From Flammula alnicola (taxonomy: Eukaryota; Basidiomycota; Agaricomycetes; Agaricales; Strophariaceae), in assembly GCA_015499995.1 (NCBI GenBank), contig JADNRV010000152.1, forward strand, positions 1 to 64,000: a stretch of DNA of 64,000 nucleotides, in the 5' to 3' direction. The notes under the pieces were generated by a model. It did not search any database. It had not been told where the DNA came from and saw only the letters and a program-made list of their open reading frames with translations. Positions 32,597-44,391 of the stretch are shown one piece after another. A program made the translations under genes and the position numbers. Each line of letters begins with the position of its first letter. Within the stretch, counting starts at the first letter, position 1.

Positions 32597-35082
32597 AAAG
32601 CTCGGAATTACTTTGGTTCATGAATCCAAAAATTGCTGGCGTATTTATGGGTTCGAAGGGGCATAGGAAAAGGGAGTGGTTAGCTTCCTTTGCATCTTGC
32701 ATCGGAGTCGGCCCCTGTCCGTGATTCACATGCATTTGGTACGTCCGGAGGTCATCAGCGAGAGTGTCAAGTATAGTAGTAGCAGAGACATTGAGGATTT
32801 AACCTACCACCAGAAGCATGCACTGTGGCGATTCTAGCGCCATTTTTCCAACGATCGCCTCAAAAAAAGAGCAAAAGGGTCAAGTGAAAATTGTGTTGTG
32901 ATACCCATCTCAGCCTCGACGGAGACTCAGAACTAGCGAACGCAGCCACGTGAACTTTCATTCAGCGATAGAGATTTGCGTCAGTCATGGGATTACGATT
33001 GGCCAAGACTGATTGCTAGTAGGAAGAGGAATGAAACAGATTCAGAAGTTGACGTGACTGTAAGCTCATTGTCAGCATATCTGTACCTTGATGCGGTATC
33101 AGCGAACCTGTGCCTACATTACGGACTCACGTGGCTGGGGTAGCCTAGAAGATCACAAGAGGTCGCGTGTCCGGGATTGGAAGTGCCGCGCCAGGGTAAA
33201 ACATGGAAAGGGAGAGAAAGTCAAATTTTATTTTATTCAAGACAAAGGGTACAGAAGAGATAAAAGCATTGTCAATGAATGAAACCACACTTCTGGACCA
33301 GCCTCATCTTTCGGTGCATCAGATCATTCAATCACTATGGGCGCTTAATGTAATCCATGGCTTTCAGGACATTTAATCTTCTGAGATTTGTGAGAGATTT
33401 ATAAGACGAAATCGAGCTTGCATGTACTCAGCTCATATTGGATAAAAGACGCTGACCAGTAGGTATTCGATCTCAGATGAAATATAATTAGTGGGCAGAC
33501 ATCCATTAAATATAAACGGACTCAACTTCTTAGATAGCCCGAAAGAGCCCTACTCCTGAGTGCATCCTAATTTCAAGAAGCATAGAAGGGAGTCAATATG
33601 GATCGCATGCTAGCTATAAAAATAAGTGCTTACCGGGGCCGCCCCACCCCGAGCGACAGCCCTACGAAATACGTTAGCCACATCAAGACAGGAAGGAGAG
33701 ACGTGACTCATCATAGGAAATGCCCCGACTCGACGAAAGTGAAGCGACGACGGGGCTATGGAGATAAACGTCAACGGAAGAAAACATGAACTAGTCCGCT
33801 TCAACAGGGACGACACATATTGTCTGAAACCAAGTACAGTGAGAATACCGAGTGCACGAAGGAGGATACCAGTGATATAAAAGAAGACCAAGAGCAGAAC
33901 CCGATAGTTTATAGAACAGAGGTAATTCATGCAAATCCCCAGCAAGAAAAAAGAATCCAAAACGCCCAGTGACACAAGTATCGGTGAGATGACAAACGAG
34001 AAGGCGGCAGTGGAAACATCAAAGCATAGACCATACTCTTAGTTGAACCCAGAGTTAAAGTTCCAATCACCCCGACCACACACAGATAGCAGGGCGCGCA
34101 TATAGAGATGAAGTCAGGTGAAGCTTGAAGGCGCAACATGACCAAAACTCGACGGATATTCAACAACATTAGTATGTTGCCTTTTCAAATCCCAGAAGGG
34201 GGCCCATAAATAACAAGACAGGGCATACGAGCTAACACAGCAGCAAGGTGGGACGAAGAGGTCTAAGAACAGACAAGTGTCGGGCCTGAGCAGGTGCCTG
34301 ACTGACAAAAATAAAAAAGAAAGCTTTTTGGGGTTATGAGAGGCGCATATATACCATGAACTGAGAAAGGCGAGATTGCGATAGTAGCAAGAACACTTGA
34401 CAGACTTCCAGTGGTAAAAGGTGGGCGCGCTTGAAGGTTGAGGAGCCCATGAAACCCCATGAACGGGCATACGAGCTAACACAGTAGCAAGTTTAAATGG
34501 ACGGAGAGGTCAATAACCCATACAAGCGCAAGAGAGACGGGAAATTCATTTTCTGGAGCAGAAAGTTCTTTAGAGTGATCATGCGGTGAATAGATGGGCA
34601 ACGTACCACGGCGAGACGCTAACCTAACTTCCAGAACCACAGAACATACAAAAAGCCACATAGAGACAAAACATGCAAGGCTAGGTCGTAAAAACGACAG
34701 AAACACTCAACATCGCTCAACAGACCTCGAGTGGCACGCGAGTGGCACACCACGGGCGCTTAACAGACGACCACGAAGAGCCCAGAGGAAGACATTAAGG
34801 GCATACGAGCTAAACAGGCTAGCAAGTCTTGAAGGCGATAGGGGGAAATGATGTAGATGGGGTGAGCAAGAGAAGATGGTCGGGAAAGGGGAAGGAGGAA
34901 AGGATGTCAGTAACTTTCGAAATGGGAGCAGTTATAAAGGGCGATGGTCACGTGCCTCTACATCAAAACGCGGCAAAGCGTGCAGGGTCGTGATATGCTG
35001 GTTGACCCAAAGTTGGTTTGTTCAAAGCGTACACGATGACCGACTAAGGCAAGTGTTGCTTGAAATTGGTTAGTTTGGTATT
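32597..35082. other. Gene-poor, repeat-bearing region
   Basis: About 2.5 kb without a convincing gene; short ORFs here have no family character. The block GGGCATACGAGCTAA(C)ACAG...AGCAAG recurs at 34,221, 34,464 and 34,799, each followed or preceded by related short words (GAGGTC, CTTGAAGG). This suggests a degenerate tandem array with units of about 240-340 bp. Confidence 0.5.
34221..34830. repeat. Three dispersed copies of a block of about 27 bp
   Basis: GGGCATACGAGCTAACACAG with a following AGCAAG occurs at 34,221 and 34,464, and a variant at 34,799. Spacing is 243 and 335 bp. The intervening sequences share only short words, so these are conserved islands inside diverged repeats. Confidence 0.7.
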
Positions 35083-35084
35083 TA

Positions 35085-35344
35085 CAGCTAATTAATTATC
35101 GATAGACCCACTTCGCAAATAAAGCGCTCAGCGTCTTTGTTTAGTTGTGGAGTGTGCACAAATAAAACTAACCTGATTTGGTTTGACCGCCTACGCAGAG
35201 AGGGCTCAACAAACGGCTCTCATCTTTCCGGCTTCGAACGGCATCTCCGGCACTGTGCCAAATCAGGTTAGTTTTATTTGTACATTAAATAAAGGCGCTG
35301 AGCTTTTTTTTTGCGAAGTGGGTCTATCGATAATTAATTAGCTG
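35085..35344. mobile_element. MITE with TA target duplication (Tc1/mariner-like)
   Basis: A 260-bp non-coding element. Its terminal inverted repeats of about 90-100 bp begin CAGCTAATTAATTATCGATA and include GACCCACTTCGCAAA and ACAAATAAAACTAACCTGAT in both arms. TA flanks both ends (35,083-35,084 and 35,345-35,346), the duplication expected for Tc1/mariner/pogo transposases. The arms differ by a few substitutions and a short indel, and the spacer of about 60 bp is unrelated. It lies about 370 bp downstream of the Hsp70 gene's stop codon. Confidence 0.92.
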
Positions 35345-35715
35345 TAAAGGCGGTGATATCTCGGTGCTTGTACGCTTTGATTTCCAAAACAATCTTTATC
35401 ACAAGCGGGTCATGACTCATGCTCCACATTGTGGACCATGACCGGACTGAGTCAACCGATGTGCCACTCGAAATAGCAAATGGCTTCATAGACGTCGAGA
35501 GTATATATTCACATATACAGTGAATAAGCAACAAGCTCCCTTAAATATTGACCATAAAAAAGCGTCGAATACAGTTACATCTTGGCCTTCGAGTTGCATC
35601 CATTCAAACAGACGGGTTACCCAATTGCATGGTGAACCCTATACTGATATTCCGTCAAAAGTGAAGTTCTGAAAATAGGTAAAGGACTTACAATTACAAT
35701 TACATACACCAATGC

Positions 35716-38371
35716 TTAGACTGTGAGCTCACTCGAGATATCACCATAGTCATACAAAATTGTCGCCGGCGCCCTGGACGAGAAGGTCAGAGAATTCCCG
35801 ACGTTAGCCGAAATATGAACTTGCCGTTTTTCCCCTCCCTGTAAATTAGCCATTCAAGAAAGACATCAGCACCCGTTTTCTAGGACCGAATTTTCATCAA
35901 TGGACATACCTTCTCCTGCCACGCAATCTCTGCGCGCATCTCCGTCAAGCCGAAGTATAACACAAATTCAAACGTTATATCGTAATACTCCCTTCCCGAT
36001 GGGCTCAGCATCACCACCGGCGGGACAACGGAGACGTCCGTTTCTACGGTGCATAGAGGAGTAAAGTTTTCTAAAATTTGAGGTGGGTTTGAAAGTGATC
36101 GACAGAGAAGGAAATAAATAGTATTCCCACCTGGATCTTCGTCCTTGAACATAGTCTTTTTGTTTCCCTTATAGCACCACAAACTAGCACGAACAATCGC
36201 ATTCTCTCCTTGAAACCTTTCAAAGCTAGCTTTATAGAACTTGTGCTTGAACTGCTTTTCCTCGGAGACACGCGTACTCTAATCATCAGAGCATATAAAT
36301 TGAGAATGAAGAGGGACGGAAATGTGGGACTAACCTTAGACAAGATAACAGCAAAAAGATTGTCCAGCATATCATAGTCGGCTTTGTCTTTATATAACGT
36401 CTGGCCTGAGCGCTCCTTCTGCTTCCTATGGTCCTTATTTCTGGGATCGTACCGTACACGCGCAAGAACTCCATATGTAAACTTTGATACTCTATTGCGG
36501 ACGAAATGGTCGAGGTAGAAGGAAACGGCACCGTCAGCTACAGCTTTGCTCCTACACAAGGAAAACAAACAAAAAAATGGCATCAGTACGAAATCGCGGA
36601 GATGATTGATAGTATATACGTTTGGGACTCCGGACGCAGGACTTTCAATCGGAGAGGTTCCATTTGCGCCTTGACTTGCTCAAAAAGCCAATCGCTGTCT
36701 CCGAAACCTCCGACGAGGATGACGTGCTGAGAAGGACGATCAATATTCCCGGAATTCCGTAAGCCAGCGGATCGAGGATACGCACCGAAATTGGTTTCTG
36801 GGCAACCTTGCGCTGCTCCAGGATCGCATGTGTGACACATCCGACAGAAGGCTTGAAAAACATCGCGACGTCTGTCCTAAATAGATGAAATTCAAGTGAG
36901 CCCCATCGACCGACTTTCGAAAAAGATGTGCAGTCTACCCGCTCAGCTTGAGTTGACCGAATTGAATCCCAAGGTTTGGCACGTTATCTGTCGCCGACCC
37001 AAACTTCACATACTGATGTTGGCCTGCATCGCGGAATCGTAGCTTGGTGGTGGTATCAAAAATACGGACTATTCTGTCCAAGTCTTCAATATATTCCGAC
37101 TCGGCGAGAACACCTTAAATTAACAGTAGTCGAAGAGTAGATTAGTAGATGTCAAGTGAAAAGCAAAACAGACGGAGCACAAAATAGTCACATTGAGCAC
37201 TTACTTTGTAAAAAAACGCGAGCGAGGATCGTCACGAATACAGAGCCATGGAAGTAAGCTAAAGTCAAGCTGTTAGCAGCAGAAGGATTCACATGAGAGA
37301 AAAATACGCAGACATTGAGGTGCAGCAACTTCCTCGAACGTTCCTCTGTCTTTGCTGGTCGTCTTCTTTTTCCTGTAGGTGCTGACATCGATGGTTCCGC
37401 CCCCGGCATCGACAATTGCCACACTGCCTCCTTTCTATAAACGAAAAAAATAATGTCATTATTATGCGATCAATATATGCGAAAAAAACGCTACACACCT
37501 TGATCGCCTCATCTAAGAGTCCACGCTGAGCTGCGAAGTGTAAACTTGCTTCCCCTTCAGTCACAAACAACAGTCTCTCTCCATCACCCTCCGAGTCCTT
37601 AATCAAACCTGCCTTGATCGCAGCCATGCGCATCAATCCTTGCTGTTTACCCTCCCAACCATTAGGATGCGTTAATACGTACAGAATCCCTTTCGCGTTA
37701 ATACTGCGATTAGCTACAGATGCCCAAAGCTCGGCGCCATACGAGTCCTGGATGTAAATCGCTGCACAATCGTACAGATACTGAAAGAAATCAGCGACAA
37801 CATCTACGATCGTTTTATTCGGGGGAAGAGGAGGGAGTTGAGGGGTGACGTCGCGTCCTGGAGCGGACCGGGGTCGTAGGTAGAGCTTGAACCTGGAAAC
37901 TAGGCGGTTAGACAAAGAATCAAGCATATTCAAGGATACCTTACGAACCATTCGACTTTCAGCCAACCTTCCTTTTTCGCGATTAAAGGAATATCCTGGT
38001 GCGTCGTTTCTGCACCCGCTGCGCATACGTTGCCCGCTTTATCGTAATATATGACAGTTGGTATCTTCGAGACGGACACGGTAGTCGAGTTGTCGGAGTA
38101 GGCAGGGTATCTACGATAAGCATGAGCGAAAAGAATTCTGAAGTTTGGAATGAAGTTCTTTAAAACGCCCACTTCGTTACGCCCTCAACCTTGGGAACTC
38201 TTCCTGGGTCGAGGATGCTGGGAAGCCAAAATTAATTATGACCCCTAATTGAAATCCCACCATCCGGACAAACCTATAGGAAATTCCACTGAACGTTGTC
38301 CCAATGTCGAAGGCAAGGACAAGGTTGCGCTGGCTTCCTTCGTAGGCTGCTCGCGACCACTGAAGAAACAT
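35716..38371 (-). CDS. HSPA12-like Hsp70 family protein
   Basis: Atypical Hsp70 ATPase of the HSPA12 type, a family expanded in Agaricomycetes; the client is unknown. It starts at 38,371 (MFLQWSRAAYEGSQRN) and enters phosphate-1 LAFDIGTTFSGISY, then RVPKVEGVTKYPAYSDN, the phosphate/connect region ILYVLTHPNGWEGKQQGL, FVTEGEASLHFAAQRGLLDE, phosphate-2 VAIVDAGGGTIDVS, and the adenosine motif VILVGGFGDSDWLFEQVK. There is no canonical peptide-binding domain; instead a beta-rich C-terminal part ends TILYDYGDISSELTV before the stop at 35,716. About ten introns. The ATPase motifs are intact. Confidence 0.88.
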
Positions 38372-40641
38372 ATTGGTCTTTGGTGAATGGGAAGAAAAGG
38401 TCTCGGGGGGTCAATCTAGCCAGGCCTTTGTTTGATATACGTGCGGACGTGGGACATCCATGCGACGCTATATGATCTACATATGATGAGGAGTAGCAGA
38501 GGCATATTAGCCTTTCGTCTGACAAGAATAGAACATTACAATTTGTTTTTCAGCCAGGCACCCGACTGATGGGCCTGTCGTCCTGCTACCAAATCCTCTT
38601 AGACAAGTGGTGAAATGTTCGACCGCAATACCCAGGACTGCGCGAAATGGCAAATATTTCCGGAGGCATGACCGTCTGCCTTATCGTCCGGCTAAGTTGC
38701 GGCCATCCAAGTCTACGTCTGTCGGGAGTCGAAAGATTGAGAAAGAAAAGATATTTTGAGTAGAAATAAAAGGAATTCCTATCATTCTCGAGTCTTCCAG
38801 ACAACATCTTCGTCATCTTGCATTGTCCATGTGATTGATTAAACGAATCAGAGGTAGAAATACACCTAAACAATGACAGCAATTCCGTTGAACAGGCAGG
38901 GTGTTCAAAAGAGAGAAAAGACTCACAAATCATACAAATAGATGTTGTAGCGTCATGATCCAAACCGCGTCATTTTACCTCTTCCATCTTCCACGGCAAC
39001 CTACGACTCATTACACCTTTCCATCCCTTCGACAAACACCGCCATCCTGCCCATCACCAGATTCAACAAGGAGTCGCCACTATCACGCTCAACAGCATCC
39101 CCTATTTCTGCCGTCTAACGCGTCCCCAGCGACGACGTTCATGAATGTTATTCTCCCAACAGTGTAAACCGCCCAGAATTAGGGCCGAAAGAGAATTTTC
39201 GGAGGCCTAGAACTAGAACACTGACAGTGTGTCCATAAATTTGGATACGACCGTGTACATGTATGTCAAGAGAGAGTTGAGAGCCTAGTCATGAAGCTTT
39301 GAAGAGTCGTGACAGGCCACGTCCACCGGTGGGTATTCCCCGTGCCAACAGAGAGAAAAAAGAGAAGAGGTCGAGAACAAGAGGGCGTCATATGTTGGTT
39401 TTCGATAAACTCTGACGTGAACACTACTAGCCGCGGGTGACTGCAGGCGTTGACCATCAAGACTCAGAAGCCAAAAAGGAGTTTAGAAACCAAATCGTGG
39501 CGAAAGTCCGGCATTTTAAAGGCCGATAATGAGCGTACAGAAAAAAGGACGACTAATAAAGACAGAGGCAAAGAATCTGGGGTTTGGAAAAGACGCCGTG
39601 CATGAACGGCGTTCTGCACGGCGGCAACCACCGAAGATGACCAAGCTCACCTAATCTGGTCGCGGCTCGTAGCTGACGCTTCGGCATACGATTAATTTGG
39701 CACCGCCACTTCCGTCAGCCACCCGCCCCGTCCGACCGCCCACCACAAGGCGTTCAACATGGATTGAACATTCTCGCCGGGAAATAATATCACACCGCCG
39801 TATCCTGAAAGTCTTTATGTATCTCCTAAATAAAATTTAACGACTTTCAGAGCATAAATAATTGAAAAGCAACCCTCAAGGCATAAGAAATTGAATTTTC
39901 TACTGTTAAATTGAGGTATATTACATTATTTACAAGGTAGTAATCACAAACCCTGTATAATAGACCTGAATGTCTGTATATTTATCGCATAGAACCTCAA
40001 TAGCGTCTACTGTAACCCACGGCGTTGACAAATGCGAGCGTTCTGGCGGGAGATACAAGCCCCGGCGTTTGCCGCCGTTCTTTGATGGCGTCTGGAACGG
40101 CGTTCTTTCCAACTTACGGATGCCCTCGACAGAGGAGGGAGATGAATTTTAAATGATGAAAGTTGTGAGCTGGCATCACGTGATTGCTGTTGCCATTGTC
40201 GATTCCGAAAAGTTGTTTCAATCATAATGCCCCGATATCGATTCAATTCCTGCAATATTCTACCTAAATAATATAGATACATGCAGATCGAATGATGCAG
40301 AAATAGACTACATAAAATACTCGGGTACATGACGATTTCTTGTCTTTCTTTGCTTCTTCTCTTCCTTCCAAGTTCCAACATCTCTCCTCGAAATCCTCTG
40401 ATACGACTACGTATGTACCACGAAGTGAGAGGAGATGTAGAAGACGGTACTGCCATCGGTCCGGTGGTTGGTCCGAATTGCTGTTCGTGTGCAGGTATGT
40501 CGATCGAATATGTACACTGGATAATACAATCGCGACGGCGGCCAAATGGCGAGTGAAGGTTGGGTGCATGTCTGGACCCAGAATAGTGTTGCTTGCATCC
40601 ACAAAAAAACAAGCCTCCTTCCATTCCTCAAAGGAAACGCC
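38372..40641. other. Intergenic region between Hsp70 and the single-TM protein gene
   Basis: Contains AT-rich stretches, 5' sequence of the Hsp70 gene and 3' sequence of the next gene. A 60-codon minus ORF at 39,930-40,112 (starting MERTPFQTPSKNGGKRRG) has no support beyond length. I see no gene, RNA or repeat I can defend. Confidence 0.4.
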
Positions 40642-43087
40642 CTACACACCCGCCCTTCTCGCCAACAGCCTCGCCCTAGCCCTCTCCATACTCTCTCTCA
40701 GCTCCGGGCTCTCCCACCCCGTAGGGTCCTCCTCTCCTCCTCCCAACACAGATGAAGACGAGGGCAGAGCGCTCTCATACGATACCCCGCGTACATGTAT
40801 CTTCTGCGGGCCATCACCAAAAAGGAGCGCAGGCGCCGAGCTCGGCGCAAAACCCGCCGACGCCGACGCGTATGTCGTCGATGTCGAGGGGGCCGACGGG
40901 CCATGTCTGTAGAACCCTGCTTGCCGGGGCGAAGCCGACAAAGAACCAGAGCTCGAGGCGTTAACGCCATACAAGCCGAGCCCGACTCCAGAAGGAGGTG
41001 GTACGATGTTCCTCGGCTTTTTCGCGCGTTTCGTGCTCGATGCATGAACGGAGCCCGCGCGGGAGGCCGGTCCGGAGCCTGGTGCTTCGCGGACCCTGGA
41101 CTGACCTTGGTGTCGACGACTTGCAAACTCGTCGTCGTTGTCGTCATCCTCCTCCCACGAACCGGACCCATCGTCGACCTCGTCTTCCTTCGCATCGCTC
41201 ATCACCACAACCTCCGCATTCAAGGCACGCTTGCCTTGCTCGATAAGCATGGACAACTTGTCGCCTATCCAGTCCATCTATAATAAATTATAAAATTAAA
41301 CGGGTCAATAACGAAGACACAAGAAAGAAACAAGAAAGCTGACCTTATCTTCCACGACACTCTGGACTCTTTCCTCCTCTTCTCTTCCGAAATCGAACTC
41401 AGGTTGCACAGGGGGTGCGGATGCCACGGCTATGGGACGCGACCGGCGCGTCGCGTGGTAAACCACTGGCCTCTTTGGGGCAATCGTGGCGGGGCGCCTC
41501 TTCTTCGCTGCACTCCTGGGTGTGGGTGGCGCAACGCGTATGGTGGCAGGTTGTTCAAGCGGACGCCATTCGTTCTCCTGGTACGGTGGGGGTGGGGGTT
41601 GGGATGCGGAGTCGGGCAGCTCGTTGTGTTGGGCGAGTGGAGCTTGGATTTGTGCATCTTTGCCACGGTCTCTCCATCTATCAGTTTGTTGTTGATCAGA
41701 GTAGCTTAAAATGCGAATTTAATTATGATTGCACTCACAGACGATAAACAGTGAGCCCTACGGCAGTGCCAATGAGGGCGGCACTGACAGCAGTAGAAAT
41801 GATAGAGCCGGCAAGGCCACGGCGCTTCTTGAGAGGGGGCATGTCTACATGGAGGAGGAGAACGAGGCGAGACATGATGGTTAGTGAATGTGTTCGCGAA
41901 CGAAAGATGCAGATAAGAAATCGGTGGTAGGAATATCAAAGTAAACGAGCTCGAGGTAAGAAATGCAAAAACCCTGGAGCTCAAGGAAATAAAACGGTAG
42001 ACAAAAGGTTTAGAACAGTCGAAGGCGAAAGGTAAACGGGGGGTAGGAAGGAAGGGAAGGCGGAAGAAGGTAAAAAAACAAAACACCGAGCACGGCGCGG
42101 TGGAAGAACGAGTGTACGCGATAGGATGGGAAATCGATTGAGAGAGAGATGGATAGATGGAATGGAACTCGAAGGGGGGGCGCAGCTATAAATCCCTAGC
42201 TACGCGTGTAGCACACCCATTAAACACGTGCATGGCACGATGAAGCACCGAGGCAGCGCGCTTGATAGTGCATCAATTATTAATATCACTGGAAGCCTCG
42301 CACGGGCCGCGAGGCTCCAGGTCAAGTTTCACCGCTCCTGTAGAGGCACGATATCGAGCCTGAGTGGGCAGTGGCACGCACAGCAGCAGCCCGGCAAGAT
42401 ATTCCAGATACCCACAACCCTATCATATCTCGATGTAATCGAAACACCAAATCCATATCAAACACTCCGAAATGAAGGTATGAAGGTAGAGAAAGGATAG
42501 AGCACCGAGATCGAATGCCCAGGCCGAACAGAAAGACACAATGAACACAACTCACCTTCCTCGGCGTACCGATGATCGTCATACCGGAGCTGATTCTCAT
42601 CGCTCATCGTGATATCCTCGTTTCCTCCAATACCATAAGCTTGAGAATTGGCATTGGCAGCAGCCATCTCCCGATACTTGGCAGGTGTGTCGAGGTACCC
42701 ACTCGTCGACGCAAGTGTAAGGCTCGTGGTGGACCAATTCGGACTCGGATCTGGCTCCCAGCCGCGCTTTCTTGATATAGGTGCAGGCGATGGAGATGGT
42801 GACGGTCGTGGACGGTTGATCTTGGGCAAGTCGGCTCTTGATATTCTTCTTAGACCTCCGCCAGAAGATGGGATTGGGATTGGATGTAAAGTTGGGTAGG
42901 CTGTTGGGTAGGCTGGGGCAGGTTCTTGAGGTGGCATATGCCTAGGAAGCGCCTGGGAACGATGCTGTCTGTCTGCCGGAGTTTGATGGGTCCGACGCTC
43001 TTGTTCGGGCTTCGAGGTTGGTGGAGGTGCAGCGAAAGGGTTTATACTCCCAGGGACGCTGAAGTTAAATGTAAATGGAAAGACCAT
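40642..43087 (-). CDS. Low-complexity protein with one transmembrane helix
   Basis: Function not recognised. The model starts at 43,087 (MVFPFTFNFSVPGSINPFAA). Exon 1 (to 42,556) encodes a Pro/Ser-rich region with a helical end (KYREMAAANANSQAYG). A 711-nt intron, long for this genome, leads at 41,844 into DMPPLKKRRGLAGSIISTAV, where basic residues precede a predicted membrane helix (GSIISTAVSAALIGTAVGLTVYRL, split by the next intron). Further exons give a Pro-rich linker, MDWIGDKLSMLIEQGKRAL and a Ser-rich acidic tail with GWESPELRESMERARARLLA before the stop. The join GAA-G|AC is in phase. Alternatively a second gene starts at 41,877 (MSRLVLLLHVDMPPLKK, also in frame), since the long intron contains a TATAAAT word (plus-strand 42,187) and a pyrimidine-rich leader-like stretch. 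Confidence 0.6.
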
Positions 43088-43350
43088 GGATGGTATCGGT
43101 TTCGGGGTAAGATTAGGTATAATGAGGAGAAGACAAGAGCCAAAAACCGAACACTGTCCTATTTCACGTCACGGTCAGGTGGAACCAAACACGCACGTGA
43201 TGTGACTTGACCGTAAAGATTCTTGGCCGGCCCGCTTTCCCGCACCGCCAAAAATACTTTCGAGAACAAATGTTCGCTGAACGCCTGAGCATCAAGATAC
43301 TGTACTCTACGTAGAAAATGAATATCTAGCATTTCGTGACAAGAAAACAA

Positions 43351-44391
43351 TCAGGCCTTTTTATCTTTTTTCCCTGCAGGTCGTGGATGACAGCTGGTAT
43401 AACTACGGCGGTGGTAAACTAAAGGTAAAGTCCGTTCCCATTCCTCTCCATCCTCATGCTCGGACTCAGCTTCCAAAGACAATACCCTCTCCACCCGCAC
43501 AACACGCGCAATAAATAGTTCCGAAGCGACCTCTCCTCTGCCTAGGAAAGGTTCCCGAGCCTTGGCTCCTGCACCTGCCCCGAAGTAGTCCAAATCATAT
43601 AGCGGTATCGGTCCGCCAACCAGTCGACATGAGAGAGCGCCGACGACACCGTGCAGAACAGGTAACCCATCTTCGCTCAGCGTGTATTTCACCCCTTCCG
43701 AACCGGATGTAGATGTGAATGGCGCTGGATAGAGGTCGGGTCGAGAGAACGTAATTGCTGTCGAGGCTTGTGGTGCAGAGAGGAGGTTTATCACCATATG
43801 GGCAGGGAGAGTCGAAAAAGATATTACGTCGTTAGATGTCGAGGAGGATGAGGGAGATGCAGACGAAGACAGTGACGACAAGGCAGTGGCCATGCGCGAG
43901 GGTATGCGTAGCGCGAACGCAACGAGAGGGTATGGGTCCATCGCAATTGACGTGAACGACGAAAGTGTTGCACCATGGTATTTGCTCCCATTTTGATGTT
44001 GGCCATTGCCCGTAGCATCTTCTGGATGTCGAGTTTGAGCTGTCGTCATCCCACCTGTACTCGAACCCACAGACTCGCTGGTCGGCATAAACGACGTGAC
44101 AACCGCCACAGGCTGCGCAATATCCCTCAACAACACGCGCAAGTTATCCTTCATCCTCCTCTGCGCCTTAACCAGCTTCTCCGCCTCCTCTTCCATCTCC
44201 CACTTGGTTCTATGCCCATGACTGCCCGTGTGCACAAGCCTCTTGGATTCGACAAATTTGCAGCTCCTGTGTGCCCGCCTCAAGACGACCGCGCGACGCT
44301 GCCATACTGAATCTACACCGTAAAAGCTCGGGCCCGGGAACAGAGTTTTCAAGAGCGCCCTGCACTGCTTGCTTATGGTTGTACGGGACAT
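43351..44391 (-). CDS. Flavin reductase-like domain protein
   Basis: Probable FMN-binding split-barrel protein of the flavin reductase-like family. A single exon of 346 residues starts at 44,391 (MSRTTISKQCRALLKTLFPG); the N-terminus is Arg/Lys-rich and could target mitochondria. The core begins MKDNLRVLLRDIAQPVAVVTSF, continues HGATLSSFTSIAMDPYPLVAF (the substrate/FMN contact strand), FSRPDLYPAPF, LPVLHGVVGALSCRL and ELFIARVVRVERV, and ends in a Lys tail. Ser-rich inserts (ALSSLSSSASPSSSS) interrupt the barrel. The 5' part of this gene occurs again as broken copies after each of P450 B and C. Confidence 0.85.
   Translation of the reverse strand: MSRTTISKQCRALLKTLFPGPSFYGVDSVWQRRAVVLRRAHRSCKFVESKRLVHTGSHGHRTKWEMEEEAEKLVKAQRRMKDNLRVLLRDIAQPVAVVTSFMPTSESVGSSTGGMTTAQTRHPEDATGNGQHQNGSKYHGATLSSFTSIAMDPYPLVAFALRIPSRMATALSSLSSSASPSSSSTSNDVISFSTLPAHMVINLLSAPQASTAITFSRPDLYPAPFTSTSGSEGVKYTLSEDGLPVLHGVVGALSCRLVGGPIPLYDLDYFGAGAGAKAREPFLGRGEVASELFIARVVRVERVLSLEAESEHEDGEEWERTLPLVYHRRSYTSCHPRPAGKKDKKA

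Noticed and set aside
40340..41283. Long plus-strand ORFs rich in Arg, Ser and Pro
   Set aside because: They are mirror images of the GC-rich, low-complexity minus-strand coding exons and have no family character.
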